A stretch of DNA of 18,910 nt from an uncultured Leucothrix sp. (GCA_937923375.1 CALAJG010000236.1:1-18910), one strand, 5' to 3'. Shown: positions 6,313-13,877, numbered from the stretch's first letter. Program-made: numbers and translations. Notes: a model not told the origin generated them from the sequence alone.

Positions 6313-6840
6313 ATGGAATTACTGGCTCAATCTGAACACCACTCTAAGTTGCTGGAAACGCTTTATCCCGAGATCAAGCGGCTCGCAGCAATTCAAATGT
6401 CTCGTGAACGTTCTAACCATACATTGTGTCCAACCGCTTTAGTAAATGAAGCTTATTTGAAAATGAGTGCAGAAGAGAGCATGGTTTTCAATGATAAGCA
6501 GCATTTCTTGGCGGTCTGTGGCAACTGCGTTAGACAGATTCTGGTCTCACACGCACGAACCAAGAACGCTGCCAAACGTGGTGGCGGCCAGGTGCCGGTC
6601 ACCTTAATTGAGGGTGTAGATGACTTTCAGGCTGATACGGACATGGATCTACTTCAGCTGGACGAGTTACTGACACGTTTAGAAACACTGGATGCTCTGC
6701 AGGTTAAAGTGGTTGAGCTGCGCTTTTTCTCCGGTATGAGCAATGAAGAAATTTCAGATGTTCTTGAAGTTTCCCTTTCGACCGTGAAACGCAAATGGAC
6801 GATGGCTAAAGCATGGCTTTACAAGGAAATGAACCGGTAG
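6313..6840 (+). CDS. ECF43-like sigma factor (kinase-associated type)
   Basis: RNA polymerase sigma factor of the Sigma70_ECF / TIGR02999-like type, which travels with Ser/Thr kinases. From the preferred ATG it has 175 residues. Region 2 carries HTLCPTALVNEAYLKM (36-51), where the acidic DAED-like residues of ordinary ECF factors are replaced by neutral ones including Thr41. KNAAKRGGGQ (84-93) is typical of the family. Region 4 has ALQVKVVELRFFSGMSNEEISDVLEVSLSTVKRKW (about 128-162) with its helix-turn-helix. ATG 6313 has AAAGGA nine bases upstream. An upstream ATG at 6247 would add 22 mostly hydrophobic residues without a good binding site and is disfavoured. The end overlaps the kinase gene by 28 bases. 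In related pairs of this type the kinase phosphorylates the sigma factor to switch it on; that it happens here is inference. Confidence 0.9.
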   Translation: MELLAQSEHHSKLLETLYPEIKRLAAIQMSRERSNHTLCPTALVNEAYLKMSAEESMVFNDKQHFLAVCGNCVRQILVSHARTKNAAKRGGGQVPVTLIEGVDDFQADTDMDLLQLDELLTRLETLDALQVKVVELRFFSGMSNEEISDVLEVSLSTVKRKWTMAKAWLYKEMNR

Positions 6841-9119
6841 AAGCGGATTATTTTGCGGAGATCGAAGATCTTTTCTTCGATGCGCTGGAATTGCCCCCGA
6901 ATCAGCGTGAAACATGGCTAAAAACAAAATGTAAAGATAGAGAAAGTGTCTACACTGAGGTTCAAACCCTCTTGGACGCGCATTTGTCCTCCGAAGAATT
7001 TTTGTCAGACTCCCCAGATCTTAGAGGCATAGGCGCCTGCCCGGACCTTTCTGGTCGTCGCTTGGGTAGTTACAAGATTTTAGAAGAAATAGCGAAGGGT
7101 GGAATGGGGCGCGTCTATTCTGCAGAGAGAGTAGACGGTGAATATCAGCAACGCGTCGCTGTAAAAGTTGTCGAGTTAGGCAATATTGAGGCTGAATTAT
7201 TTCGGCGGGAACGCCAAACACTGGCTAACCTTGAACACCCAAATATTGTCACTTTATTAGATGGTGGAACCCTGGAAGAAGGTTTTCCCTATCTGGTAAT
7301 GGAACTGGTCGAAGGTCTTCCGATTGACAGTTACAATATTTCCAATAAATTAAACCACCGAGAGATTGTGTCTCTCTTTGGCACGCTCTGTGAGGTTGTT
7401 AATCAGGCGCATCAGCAGGGTGTTATTCACTGTGACTTGAAACCGGCAAATATTTTGGTGACAGATAAAGGGATTCTGAAGTTGCTTGACTTTGGCATCT
7501 CTCAGTCCTTAATTCGTACACATGACAAACAGGCAGAAGGTACCTATCCTCAGGGTTTAACGCCGGAATACTCTAGCCCACAGCGGCGTGAGCATAAGCC
7601 TCCTCATGTAGCCGATGATGTTTACAGCCTTGGAATTATCCTTGGTCAATTGCTTATCGGTGGCGTGCTGCCAAGGGTGGCAACTGAGCTGCTCGTAAAA
7701 AAACGCTATAAGCAGGTAGACCTTGCAAGGTTTTTGCAGCTAATTCCTTCACTCGAGCTGCGTGAGATTGTTAAGAAAGCAACCGATGAGGATCCTGAAA
7801 GACGCTATATTAGCGCTTACACAATGGGTGAAGATCTTAATAACTGGTTGCAAAATAAGCCGGTTCACGCAATGAGTAGTGCTAGGAAATGGCCGCTTTA
7901 TGCGTTGAGCAAAAACTTGATGCGCAACAAAAAAGCGTGGTTGATTTTGTTAGGTTTGGGGGTTTTATTTGCAGTGGGCTCTTATGGTTGGAACAAGGCC
8001 AGTGTAGCGCAAGCCAATGCCAAAGCCGCCGCTGATGTAAAGAAAGTAACCTCAGACTTAGCAGCGGTGCTTAGCCGGACTCAGCCTTCAATAAGCGTCC
8101 AAATTGAGTTGACAGGTTTGGCGGTTAATAACATTAGCAAAACCTTAGAAAGTGCTCCAGAGAACATTCCGGCTCGCTATGTTTTTGTCCATAGCTATTT
8201 GCGCTATGCACAGCTTGAAGGCCATCCACTTTATCTTAGTAAAGAAAACCCAAAATCAGCACTGAGTTATCTGGGAGAGGCGAGCTTGAATCTAGGGAAG
8301 ATTCAGCAGTTAATGCAGGATAAAAAACTTTCACGGATTCCCGGAGATGATGAAAGCGACAGTGTTGACTCAAAAGCGATTGAAGTTGACCGGCTGACCA
8401 TTGAAAGATTGGCTGCTGAAATACAAATTTATTATGAAACTGAGACGGAGTCTCAATCAAAAGAAGAGGGTTTAACGCAGCTGCGAGATGTGGAAGAGAA
8501 ACTGCTGGCTTTGAACTACAATCCAAAAAGCCGAAAACGTAAGCTTTCTTACACTCAGGATTTGGCTTATTTAGCTCATGCCAGGCTTCTGGTTGGTGAC
8601 ACTAAAGTTAGCAATCAACTGCTCAAGCAGGCTAGTGATATATTGTCCACAGTCAATGCGTCTATTTCTCTACAAACCGGACAAGATGGCTCGGTTAACA
8701 ACCGAGCAGAAATTGAAATAGTCAAAGGTATTCGCTTTCTTGGTTCTTTTATCTTAGAACAAAAAGCTTATCAGGCATTTTTACAAGGAAATCTAGGGCT
8801 CGCTAGTCGACTTTACAAGCAAATCAATACCACAGATAAAGGTAAAGACGTCCAGCTGTCGCTGCTTATCAATCGTGTCAGTATGATGAAAGCTTGCATT
8901 GCTTTACGTCAAGATAAAGTGGCGGATGCGACACAGTATCGTGAGAAAGTTATTAGTAATCTTAGCGACTTGCTGGAAGATCATCCCGGCGCTATTCGGT
9001 TCGCGATTATGTATGACCAAATCACTGATCAGTCATTAGAAATAAACCGTCAGTTGGATTGCCAGGACACCCGGTTCATCGTTTTCCCATTGAGAAAAGT
9101 TGTGCACGATCTTAGCTAA
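6813..9119 (+). CDS. Membrane-anchored Ser/Thr protein kinase, partner of the upstream sigma factor
   Basis: A PknB-like Hanks kinase of 768 residues. An N-terminal helical segment (1-80) precedes the kinase domain (about 85-350): glycine loop IAKGGMGRV (93-101), Lys118 in VAVKVV, helix-C Glu near 133, catalytic loop HCDLKPANIL (206-215), DFG at 226-228, and TPEYSSPQ (250-257) for the APE region. The catalytic loop has Cys207 where most kinases have Arg, so this is a non-RD kinase; the catalytic Asp208, Lys210 and Asn213 remain. One transmembrane helix lies near 374-391. The 380-residue C-terminal part is helical, TPR-like in character and presumably periplasmic; I recognise no named domain in it. 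The start codon lies inside the sigma gene (28-base overlap), implying coupled translation and a dedicated pair. Confidence 0.93.
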   Translation: MALQGNEPVEADYFAEIEDLFFDALELPPNQRETWLKTKCKDRESVYTEVQTLLDAHLSSEEFLSDSPDLRGIGACPDLSGRRLGSYKILEEIAKGGMGRVYSAERVDGEYQQRVAVKVVELGNIEAELFRRERQTLANLEHPNIVTLLDGGTLEEGFPYLVMELVEGLPIDSYNISNKLNHREIVSLFGTLCEVVNQAHQQGVIHCDLKPANILVTDKGILKLLDFGISQSLIRTHDKQAEGTYPQGLTPEYSSPQRREHKPPHVADDVYSLGIILGQLLIGGVLPRVATELLVKKRYKQVDLARFLQLIPSLELREIVKKATDEDPERRYISAYTMGEDLNNWLQNKPVHAMSSARKWPLYALSKNLMRNKKAWLILLGLGVLFAVGSYGWNKASVAQANAKAAADVKKVTSDLAAVLSRTQPSISVQIELTGLAVNNISKTLESAPENIPARYVFVHSYLRYAQLEGHPLYLSKENPKSALSYLGEASLNLGKIQQLMQDKKLSRIPGDDESDSVDSKAIEVDRLTIERLAAEIQIYYETETESQSKEEGLTQLRDVEEKLLALNYNPKSRKRKLSYTQDLAYLAHARLLVGDTKVSNQLLKQASDILSTVNASISLQTGQDGSVNNRAEIEIVKGIRFLGSFILEQKAYQAFLQGNLGLASRLYKQINTTDKGKDVQLSLLINRVSMMKACIALRQDKVADATQYREKVISNLSDLLEDHPGAIRFAIMYDQITDQSLEINRQLDCQDTRFIVFPLRKVVHDLS

Positions 9120-9170
9120 ATATCGTTTTGAGCGGCAATGAAAATGCATTTATCTGAAAAATAAGAACTA

Positions 9171-9200
9171 TTATCTTAAAGTCTGGTCATTTTGTAATAT
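9171..9200 (+). promoter_or_regulatory. Weak candidate promoter for the lipoprotein gene
   Basis: TTATCT (9171-9176), an 18-base spacer and TAATAT (9195-9200), in the 133-base gap after the kinase gene. It is weak and could be fortuitous; read-through from the kinase is also possible because no terminator is visible. Confidence 0.27.
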
Positions 9201-9252
9201 GACAATTAAACAAGCTTTTACACTGGTGGAAGTTACAAAGGGCGGTAGATTA

Positions 9253-9951
9253 ATGAAAAAATTGAATATATTGTTAATGAGTTTGGTTCTTGCAGGGTGC
9301 GGTGGTAGCGATGATCCCTTTGCCGAGGTGACAATTGACATTAATGTGCCTCCCCTTCTGCCAGAAATAGTCGAGACCCCTACTATCCGGATCAATAGTG
9401 CGAGCACCTCGGGCGCAGGTTGCCCTTCGGGGAGCAGTGATGTAACCGTTTCAAACGATGCCAGAACGCTAAGCGTTTTATTTGATGAATTTGAGGCTTT
9501 AGCGGGCATAGGTAGTGGTGTTGATGGAGGTGCAGATGTAACAACACGTCGTGTCGCGTGTAACATTGCAATTTCATTGCATATTCCAACAGGGTATCAG
9601 GCATTTTTAATCGGTGCCGATTTTAGAGGTGCAGTTTCGTTGCCTCCTTCAGGAATAGCCGAGTTTAATCGTGAGTACTTTTTTGCCTCAGCTAAGAGCC
9701 CGGTGCTCACTTCAACCTGGAGTGGTGAGGTAGATAATGAAGATATTGATATCTCAGATGATTTGTACGCCGATTCTTTCAGTCATCACCGCTGTGGAGA
9801 AGACGTCATTTTAAGGAGCAATACTTCCCTTTATATTACAGCGCCTGCAACAGCAGATACTGCTTTAATACAAATGGATTCTTTAGATTATGAGAATACG
9901 CAACACAAAACTCAATTTGATTACCAATTTAGTTATGAGAAATGCAGTTAG
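9253..9951 (+). CDS. Acidic DUF4360-like lipoprotein
   Basis: Exported lipoprotein of 232 residues from ATG 9253, preceded by AAAGGGCGG. Signal MKKLNILLMSLVLAGC, lipobox LAGC with Cys16; Gly at +2 predicts sorting to the outer membrane. The mature part shows the layout I associate with DUF4360: GCPSGSSDVTVSNDARTLSVLFDEFEA (56-82), RRVACNIAISLHIP (99-112), FRGAVSLP, RCGEDVILRSNTSLYI (180-195). Four cysteines (57, 103, 181, 231) match those of the protein at 10593-11207. By hand count the mature part has about 32 acidic and 11 basic residues. An upstream ATG at 9199 would add MTIKQAFTLVEV and destroy the lipoprotein signal. Function unknown; the sequence family is known mainly as small secreted proteins. 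Confidence 0.8.
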   Translation: MKKLNILLMSLVLAGCGGSDDPFAEVTIDINVPPLLPEIVETPTIRINSASTSGAGCPSGSSDVTVSNDARTLSVLFDEFEALAGIGSGVDGGADVTTRRVACNIAISLHIPTGYQAFLIGADFRGAVSLPPSGIAEFNREYFFASAKSPVLTSTWSGEVDNEDIDISDDLYADSFSHHRCGEDVILRSNTSLYITAPATADTALIQMDSLDYENTQHKTQFDYQFSYEKCS

Positions 9952-10050
9952 TCTGTTTCTTGCTTGTTATTCAAAAATTAATGAGCCAAATCCGTAAAGC
10001 TTTTCGCATAAAACTATAGTAGCGCTGTAAAAGACAATTCAACTGTTTAA

Positions 10051-10214
10051 TACAAAGAAGGATCTTTGTAGACGGTGAAGAGAAGCTTCAGTAGCTATCG
10101 GCTGGGATGTTGTCAATAAGGCACAGTCCGGTCAAACCCAGTGGCAACAAATGCCACAAACACTAAATGAACAGATCTAATCCAAAAATTTCTTATTGGT
10201 TTGCAGGATCTGTT
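10051..10214 (+). ncRNA. Hairpin-rich leader, candidate structured RNA element
   Basis: Five perfect stems follow one another ahead of the small secreted-protein gene: TACAAAG/CTTTGTA (10051-10070, 6-base loop); TGAAG/CTTCA (10076-10090); CTGGG near 10112 with CCCAG (10137-10141), enclosing about 20 bases; GTGGCA-ACAAA-TGCCAC (10141-10157); and AACAGATC (10170-10177) with GATCTGTT (10207-10214), which encloses CCAA/TTGG. The region has no U tract and no good ORF. I compared it mentally with the c-di-GMP, cobalamin and glycine riboswitches and found no match. It may be a cis-regulatory leader; the folding itself is uncomputed. Confidence 0.42.
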
Positions 10215-10235
10215 GTGAGCATAGGAAGGCCTCAA

Positions 10236-10550
10236 ATGAATATAATCACATGCATAAAGTCTATAGTAGCGGTTACGATGTTTATGTCTATCTCGGGGAT
10301 TGTTTTGGCCGGAGGTACTGATAATTTTTCAAACCGAATTGCTAAGCAAACTAAAGCGGTGGAAGCAGCGGTTAAAGCGAAGGAAATTAATTCAAGCGAG
10401 TTAAAATCATTAAAAAAGGAAATTAACGCAATTAAGCGACTATATAAAAAGTTCTCGGCAGACAAGTCGATATCACCTAAGGAAGCTAAGACGTTGAATT
10501 CTAAGCTGAACGACTCCGATGTGAACCTTTTTAGGAAAAAGTATGACTGA
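10236..10550 (+). CDS. Small exported helical protein
   Basis: A 104-residue protein from ATG 10236, which has AGGAAGG six bases upstream. A signal peptide (MNIITCIKSIVAVTMFMSISGIVLAGG, cleavage near residue 25-27) precedes a short, charged, wholly helical mature part with no cysteine. The mature part carries two related segments: EINSSELKSLKKEINAIKRLYKKF, then SISPKEAKTLNSKLNDSDVNLFRKKYD. This resembles a common but uncharacterised periplasmic pattern in which a 'LTxxE...L' helix is repeated and the chain ends in a K/R-x-K-[HY]-[DN] motif. The net charge is about +9. It is sandwiched between two DUF4360-like genes and followed 42 bases later by the second. An ATG at 10167 would give a poorer leader. 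Function unknown. Confidence 0.72.
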   Translation: MNIITCIKSIVAVTMFMSISGIVLAGGTDNFSNRIAKQTKAVEAAVKAKEINSSELKSLKKEINAIKRLYKKFSADKSISPKEAKTLNSKLNDSDVNLFRKKYD

Positions 10551-10592
10551 ATTATGTACAGACTTAGTTAGTAAATAACATAAATAATAAGG

Positions 10593-11207
10593 GTGAAGGA
10601 TTTGAATCTTCGGTTCGTTCAGGCAGTTTTATGCTGCTTTTTAGTGCCATTAGGGGCTGAGGCTATGCAGCCTCATGTAAAGTTATCAAATATTAAGTAC
10701 AGCGGGAATGGTTGTCCCAGAGGCTCGGTCTCTATTACGATGACCCCTAACAAAAGGGCGATTAATTCGGTATTTGATGATTTTTTCACCTCTTTTTCTG
10801 GCAAGCCAAACCAGCAAGTTCGACGATGCAAACTGTCGATGAAGGTTCAAATTCCTAAAAACAAGCGAGTAAGGCTGCGCCAAGTTCGTTTCAGAGGCTT
10901 CGTGGAGCTTCCCAGGGCCGCAAATGCCCGTATCGTTAGAAACTATCGATTTGATAACCGTAAGAAACAATTAGTGACTGTTGTCAGAGGCAGGGCTTTT
11001 AAGATTCTTAATTCTAGAGAAGCGTTCAACACACCTTGGTCACGCTGTGGAAAAGATGTTGTGCTTGAAATCGATTCAATGATTGAATTAAAAAGTCGCT
11101 CAAGCAAATCAGCTCAGCTTGGCATCGACTCATTCAATAATTTAGTTTCTCGCAACTATCGTGGTGAGCGAGGCTGGAAGTTTATGTTGCACTACACGCC
11201 TTGTTAA
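10593..11207 (+). CDS. Basic DUF4360-like secreted protein
   Basis: A 204-residue paralogue of the lipoprotein at 9253-9951, but with an ordinary signal peptide (hydrophobic core about 8-21, cleavage likely after GAEA at 24). It has the same four-cysteine frame: Cys41 in GNGCPRGSVSITMTPNKRAINSVFDDF, Cys79 in RRCKLSMKVQIP, Cys152 in TPWSRCGKDVVLEIDSMIEL, and Cys204 as the last residue. The mature part has about 37 basic and 11 acidic residues by hand count, the reverse of its paralogue. The given start is GTG. A TTG at 10602 has AAGGG eight bases upstream and would give a tidier signal (MNLRFVQAVLCC...), so the true start may be 10602. Probably co-transcribed with the small helical protein. 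Function unknown. Confidence 0.78.
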   Translation: MKDLNLRFVQAVLCCFLVPLGAEAMQPHVKLSNIKYSGNGCPRGSVSITMTPNKRAINSVFDDFFTSFSGKPNQQVRRCKLSMKVQIPKNKRVRLRQVRFRGFVELPRAANARIVRNYRFDNRKKQLVTVVRGRAFKILNSREAFNTPWSRCGKDVVLEIDSMIELKSRSSKSAQLGIDSFNNLVSRNYRGERGWKFMLHYTPC

Positions 11208-11269
11208 CACATTCTTTCCGCACGGGATGCAACACCGGTTAAACTATGAAATCAATGATTTGACTAGCC

Positions 11270-12325
11270 TTGGTATATAACTTTGCGGTAATTGGAGCGG
11301 GCATCTCGGGTGCCTCTGTGGCCTATGAACTCGCAGAAGCTGGTTCGGTAGTGCTGCTTGAGGCAGAAAGTATGCCTGGTTATCACAGCACTGGCCGCTC
11401 GGCTGCGCTTTATACTCCAAACTTTGGTAGTGCTGAGGTGTGCGCAATCAATAAGGCGAGTGAGTCCTTTTTCTTAAACCCTCCTGAAGCCTTTTGCGAA
11501 GTACCTTTGCTATCTCCTCGCGGTGCACTCACTGTCTCGACGACTGATGAAGATTACAGCGGTTTGACTGACTTACTCAAACTCTCTTCTCACGACTCAC
11601 CGATCTATGAAATAACGAAAGCTGAAGCACTCAAACTTGCCCCGGTTATTCGACCCGAAAAAATATCGGCGGCGGTTTTCGAACCTGGTGTAATGGATAT
11701 CGACGTCGCTTCGCTTCATCAAGGTTATTTACGAGCGTTTAAGCAGCGTGGTGGAAAGTTGTTGCTGAAGCACCGCATTGAAGACCTAAAATTTGTTGAT
11801 GGAGTATGGCATTTAAACACTGGTCAGCAGTGCTACAAAGCCCGAAAAGTTATCAATGCAGCCGGTGCTTGGGCTGATATTGTGGGTGCGCTGGCTCAAG
11901 CAAAACCCATCGGACTAGTCCCTAAACGGCGCACCGCAATTATAATCGATGTCCCCGAGGGATTGGACTTAAGCGCTATGCCACTAGTCGACTTTATAGG
12001 TGGGGCCTATATGAAACCTGATGCGGGAAAATTGATGGTTTCACCAGGCGATGAGACGCCCGTTAAACCTCAGGATATTCAGCCTGATGATCTTGAAGTT
12101 GCCAAGCTAGTGGATTGGTTGGAGCGGTCGACATTGATAAATGTCGATCGACTAGCGCACAGTTGGGCAGGTTTACGTTCGTTCGTAACTGACGGTAATC
12201 CCGTTGTTAAATACGACAACGACGTGCAGGATTTCTTTTGGTTAGCAGGGCAGGGTGGCTATGGCATTATGATGGCTCCAACCTTAGCCAAAACAGCCGC
12301 TAGAATGCTTTTGCAAGTTGATTAG
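11270..12325 (+). CDS. FAD-dependent D-amino acid dehydrogenase, DauA-like
   Basis: DAO-family flavoprotein of 351 residues, similar along its length to D-arginine dehydrogenase DauA of Pseudomonas. Rossmann motif VIGAGISGAS (8-17), then the shared blocks PGYHSTGRSAALYT (36-49), FEPGVMDIDVASLHQGYLRAF (137-157), NAAGAW (196-201), PKRRTA (218-223), YMKPDAG (247-253), SWAGLRSFVTDGNP (298-311) and FFWLAGQGGYGI (322-333). Positions that bind the substrate carboxylate in DauA (Arg222, Arg305, Tyr249) are kept here as Arg221, Arg303 and Tyr247. Several pocket residues are changed (see findings), so a different D-amino acid is likely. The start is TTG, the only initiation codon after an in-frame stop at 11261, and it gives the family's usual N-terminus; the ribosome binding site is poor. 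It lies tail to tail with the trypsin-like gene. Usual role: oxidation of D-amino acids to 2-oxo acids at the membrane. Confidence 0.86.
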   Translation: MVYNFAVIGAGISGASVAYELAEAGSVVLLEAESMPGYHSTGRSAALYTPNFGSAEVCAINKASESFFLNPPEAFCEVPLLSPRGALTVSTTDEDYSGLTDLLKLSSHDSPIYEITKAEALKLAPVIRPEKISAAVFEPGVMDIDVASLHQGYLRAFKQRGGKLLLKHRIEDLKFVDGVWHLNTGQQCYKARKVINAAGAWADIVGALAQAKPIGLVPKRRTAIIIDVPEGLDLSAMPLVDFIGGAYMKPDAGKLMVSPGDETPVKPQDIQPDDLEVAKLVDWLERSTLINVDRLAHSWAGLRSFVTDGNPVVKYDNDVQDFFWLAGQGGYGIMMAPTLAKTAARMLLQVD

Positions 12326-13845
12326 CGTGCCCAGTACTCCTCTGCGGGAATGGCAAAGTTTAGGTTCTGACCCCGCACCGACATTAAGGTAGTAATTCCC
12401 AGCAGATTTCCGTTGGAGTCAAACAGTCCGCCTCCAGAAGAGCCTTGCGAAATAGGTGCCGAGGTCTGTAGTAAGCGACGCTTTCCTACCTCACGCTTTG
12501 AGGATAATAATCCTTCGGCAATTGTCAGGCTAAGTCCTTGGGGTGCCCCGATGGTGTAAACCTTCTCACCAACATTGATAGTATTGTAAGCTCGTATGCC
12601 GACAAAGCTTGGCAGGGCCGTTTTACTAAATAAAACGCAGCGATCATTACGTTTATCGGAAGCATAAAGGCTCACGTCTAGTGGTTTTCCCTGAACTCCT
12701 TTATGCAGAATCTTGCCCACCGTTGAGTTACCCATGACGTGGCAGTTTGTTAGCAGGTAGTTTCTATTGATAGCAACGGCTGAGCCCTGAGAAGAGGCTC
12801 TGCTATTGGATGGGCGAAGTAGCCACACCGCCTTATTGGCTTTGCTAAAAACTGCTTCAGCCGTTAAAGCATTTGCATTGCGGTTTCTAATAATTAATGG
12901 AACGGTGCGTTTATTAAGTTTTTTTGCATAGCGCCTGCTTGCTGAACTCTCTGGTCCTTTGACAACTTTAAAGGATAAGGCTGTGGCTGCTAGCAGGGTA
13001 TTGGTTCCAGAGCGCGTCGACTGTGTGTACGGTAGGCTAAGTAAATAACCCGCATGACCATTCCCCTTCTTGGTGAAATTGACATATAGAATCTCGCCAT
13101 TCTGGACACCTGATAACATAAACCCTTCGGGGGTTCGGCGCTGTCTTATATTGTTTAAGCCTTCGCTTTTGAACTGTCTTAGCATCTCTTGATACATGCT
13201 TTGCAAAGAATTTTTACCGGCGTCGAGAAAACTTTCTACATCGTCATCATTGGTAGCCATTAATGAAAGCGTATACGCTTTGTTCACTGAGCTGAACTCT
13301 ATGCCGCCTGCTTCATTAAATGATTTTATCTGTGCCAGTCGATTGGGAACGCCAATTTCAAAAAAATCCTTACCTGAACGGTAAACTCGCCAATTTAAGG
13401 CGCGTTTAGCCATCAATGCCTTTAACTCTAGGCGATTAATTTGAGCGGGGGAAAGTTTACCGTCAGCAGGGTAGCCTTCAAGTCTCTGCCATTGCTTAAT
13501 GCTGTTGTAACTTGCCTGTCCAAAGGGGAAGTCCAGTGGTACAGCGCTATCAATCACCCACGCCAGAGACTCTTGAATTTTCTGTTTCTGTTGGGCTGAC
13601 AGCCGTGAATAGAATTGTTGGAAACTATTGGTTGGATTGGTTTTTACAGGTTCCTTGCTTGTCGCTTTTACTGGCTGCCCTATCTTTCCTTTACCATGAC
13701 GGTGTTTGATTTTTTGTGCCTTTGGCAAGGCGTGACTGTGCACACGGCCTGCATGGCTGTGTTCGACAACGGGTGATGAAACAACTGCAGCTGAGTATGT
13801 CATCAGGCTGAGCGAAATGAAGAAAAATGTATTAAATCGCAGCAT
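12322..13845 (-). CDS. Exported trypsin-like (S1/HtrA-like) serine protease with N-terminal peptidoglycan-binding-like region
   Basis: A 507-residue exported protein. The signal peptide (about 1-23, MLRFNTFFFISLSLMTYSAA) is followed by a His-rich stretch (29-50, six His). A segment about 78-142 resembles a peptidoglycan-binding type 1 fold (QKIQESLAWV... SIKQWQRLEGYPADGKLSPAQINRL). A middle region (150-295) is unassigned. A C-terminal S1 protease domain (about 330-507) has the full triad: His369 in LLTNCHV, Asp401 in KRNDRCVLF and Ser470 in QGSSGGGLFD. There is no PDZ domain, unlike DegP/DegS. The start is well supported: GGAGGT lies four bases before the ATG and a good promoter lies upstream. 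Likely a periplasmic protease held near the cell wall; the substrate is unknown. Confidence 0.9.
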   Translation of the reverse strand: MLRFNTFFFISLSLMTYSAAVVSSPVVEHSHAGRVHSHALPKAQKIKHRHGKGKIGQPVKATSKEPVKTNPTNSFQQFYSRLSAQQKQKIQESLAWVIDSAVPLDFPFGQASYNSIKQWQRLEGYPADGKLSPAQINRLELKALMAKRALNWRVYRSGKDFFEIGVPNRLAQIKSFNEAGGIEFSSVNKAYTLSLMATNDDDVESFLDAGKNSLQSMYQEMLRQFKSEGLNNIRQRRTPEGFMLSGVQNGEILYVNFTKKGNGHAGYLLSLPYTQSTRSGTNTLLAATALSFKVVKGPESSASRRYAKKLNKRTVPLIIRNRNANALTAEAVFSKANKAVWLLRPSNSRASSQGSAVAINRNYLLTNCHVMGNSTVGKILHKGVQGKPLDVSLYASDKRNDRCVLFSKTALPSFVGIRAYNTINVGEKVYTIGAPQGLSLTIAEGLLSSKREVGKRRLLQTSAPISQGSSGGGLFDSNGNLLGITTLMSVRGQNLNFAIPAEEYWAR

Positions 13846-13877
13846 GGTAACCTCCAGGCCACAGGTCGATGTTTATT

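Noticed and set aside
9199..9252. N-terminal extension MTIKQAFTLVEV on the lipoprotein, resembling a type IV prepilin leader (xFTLxEV).
   Set aside because: No pilin hydrophobic helix follows. The internal ATG at 9253 gives a textbook lipoprotein signal with a good ribosome binding site, so the resemblance is probably chance.
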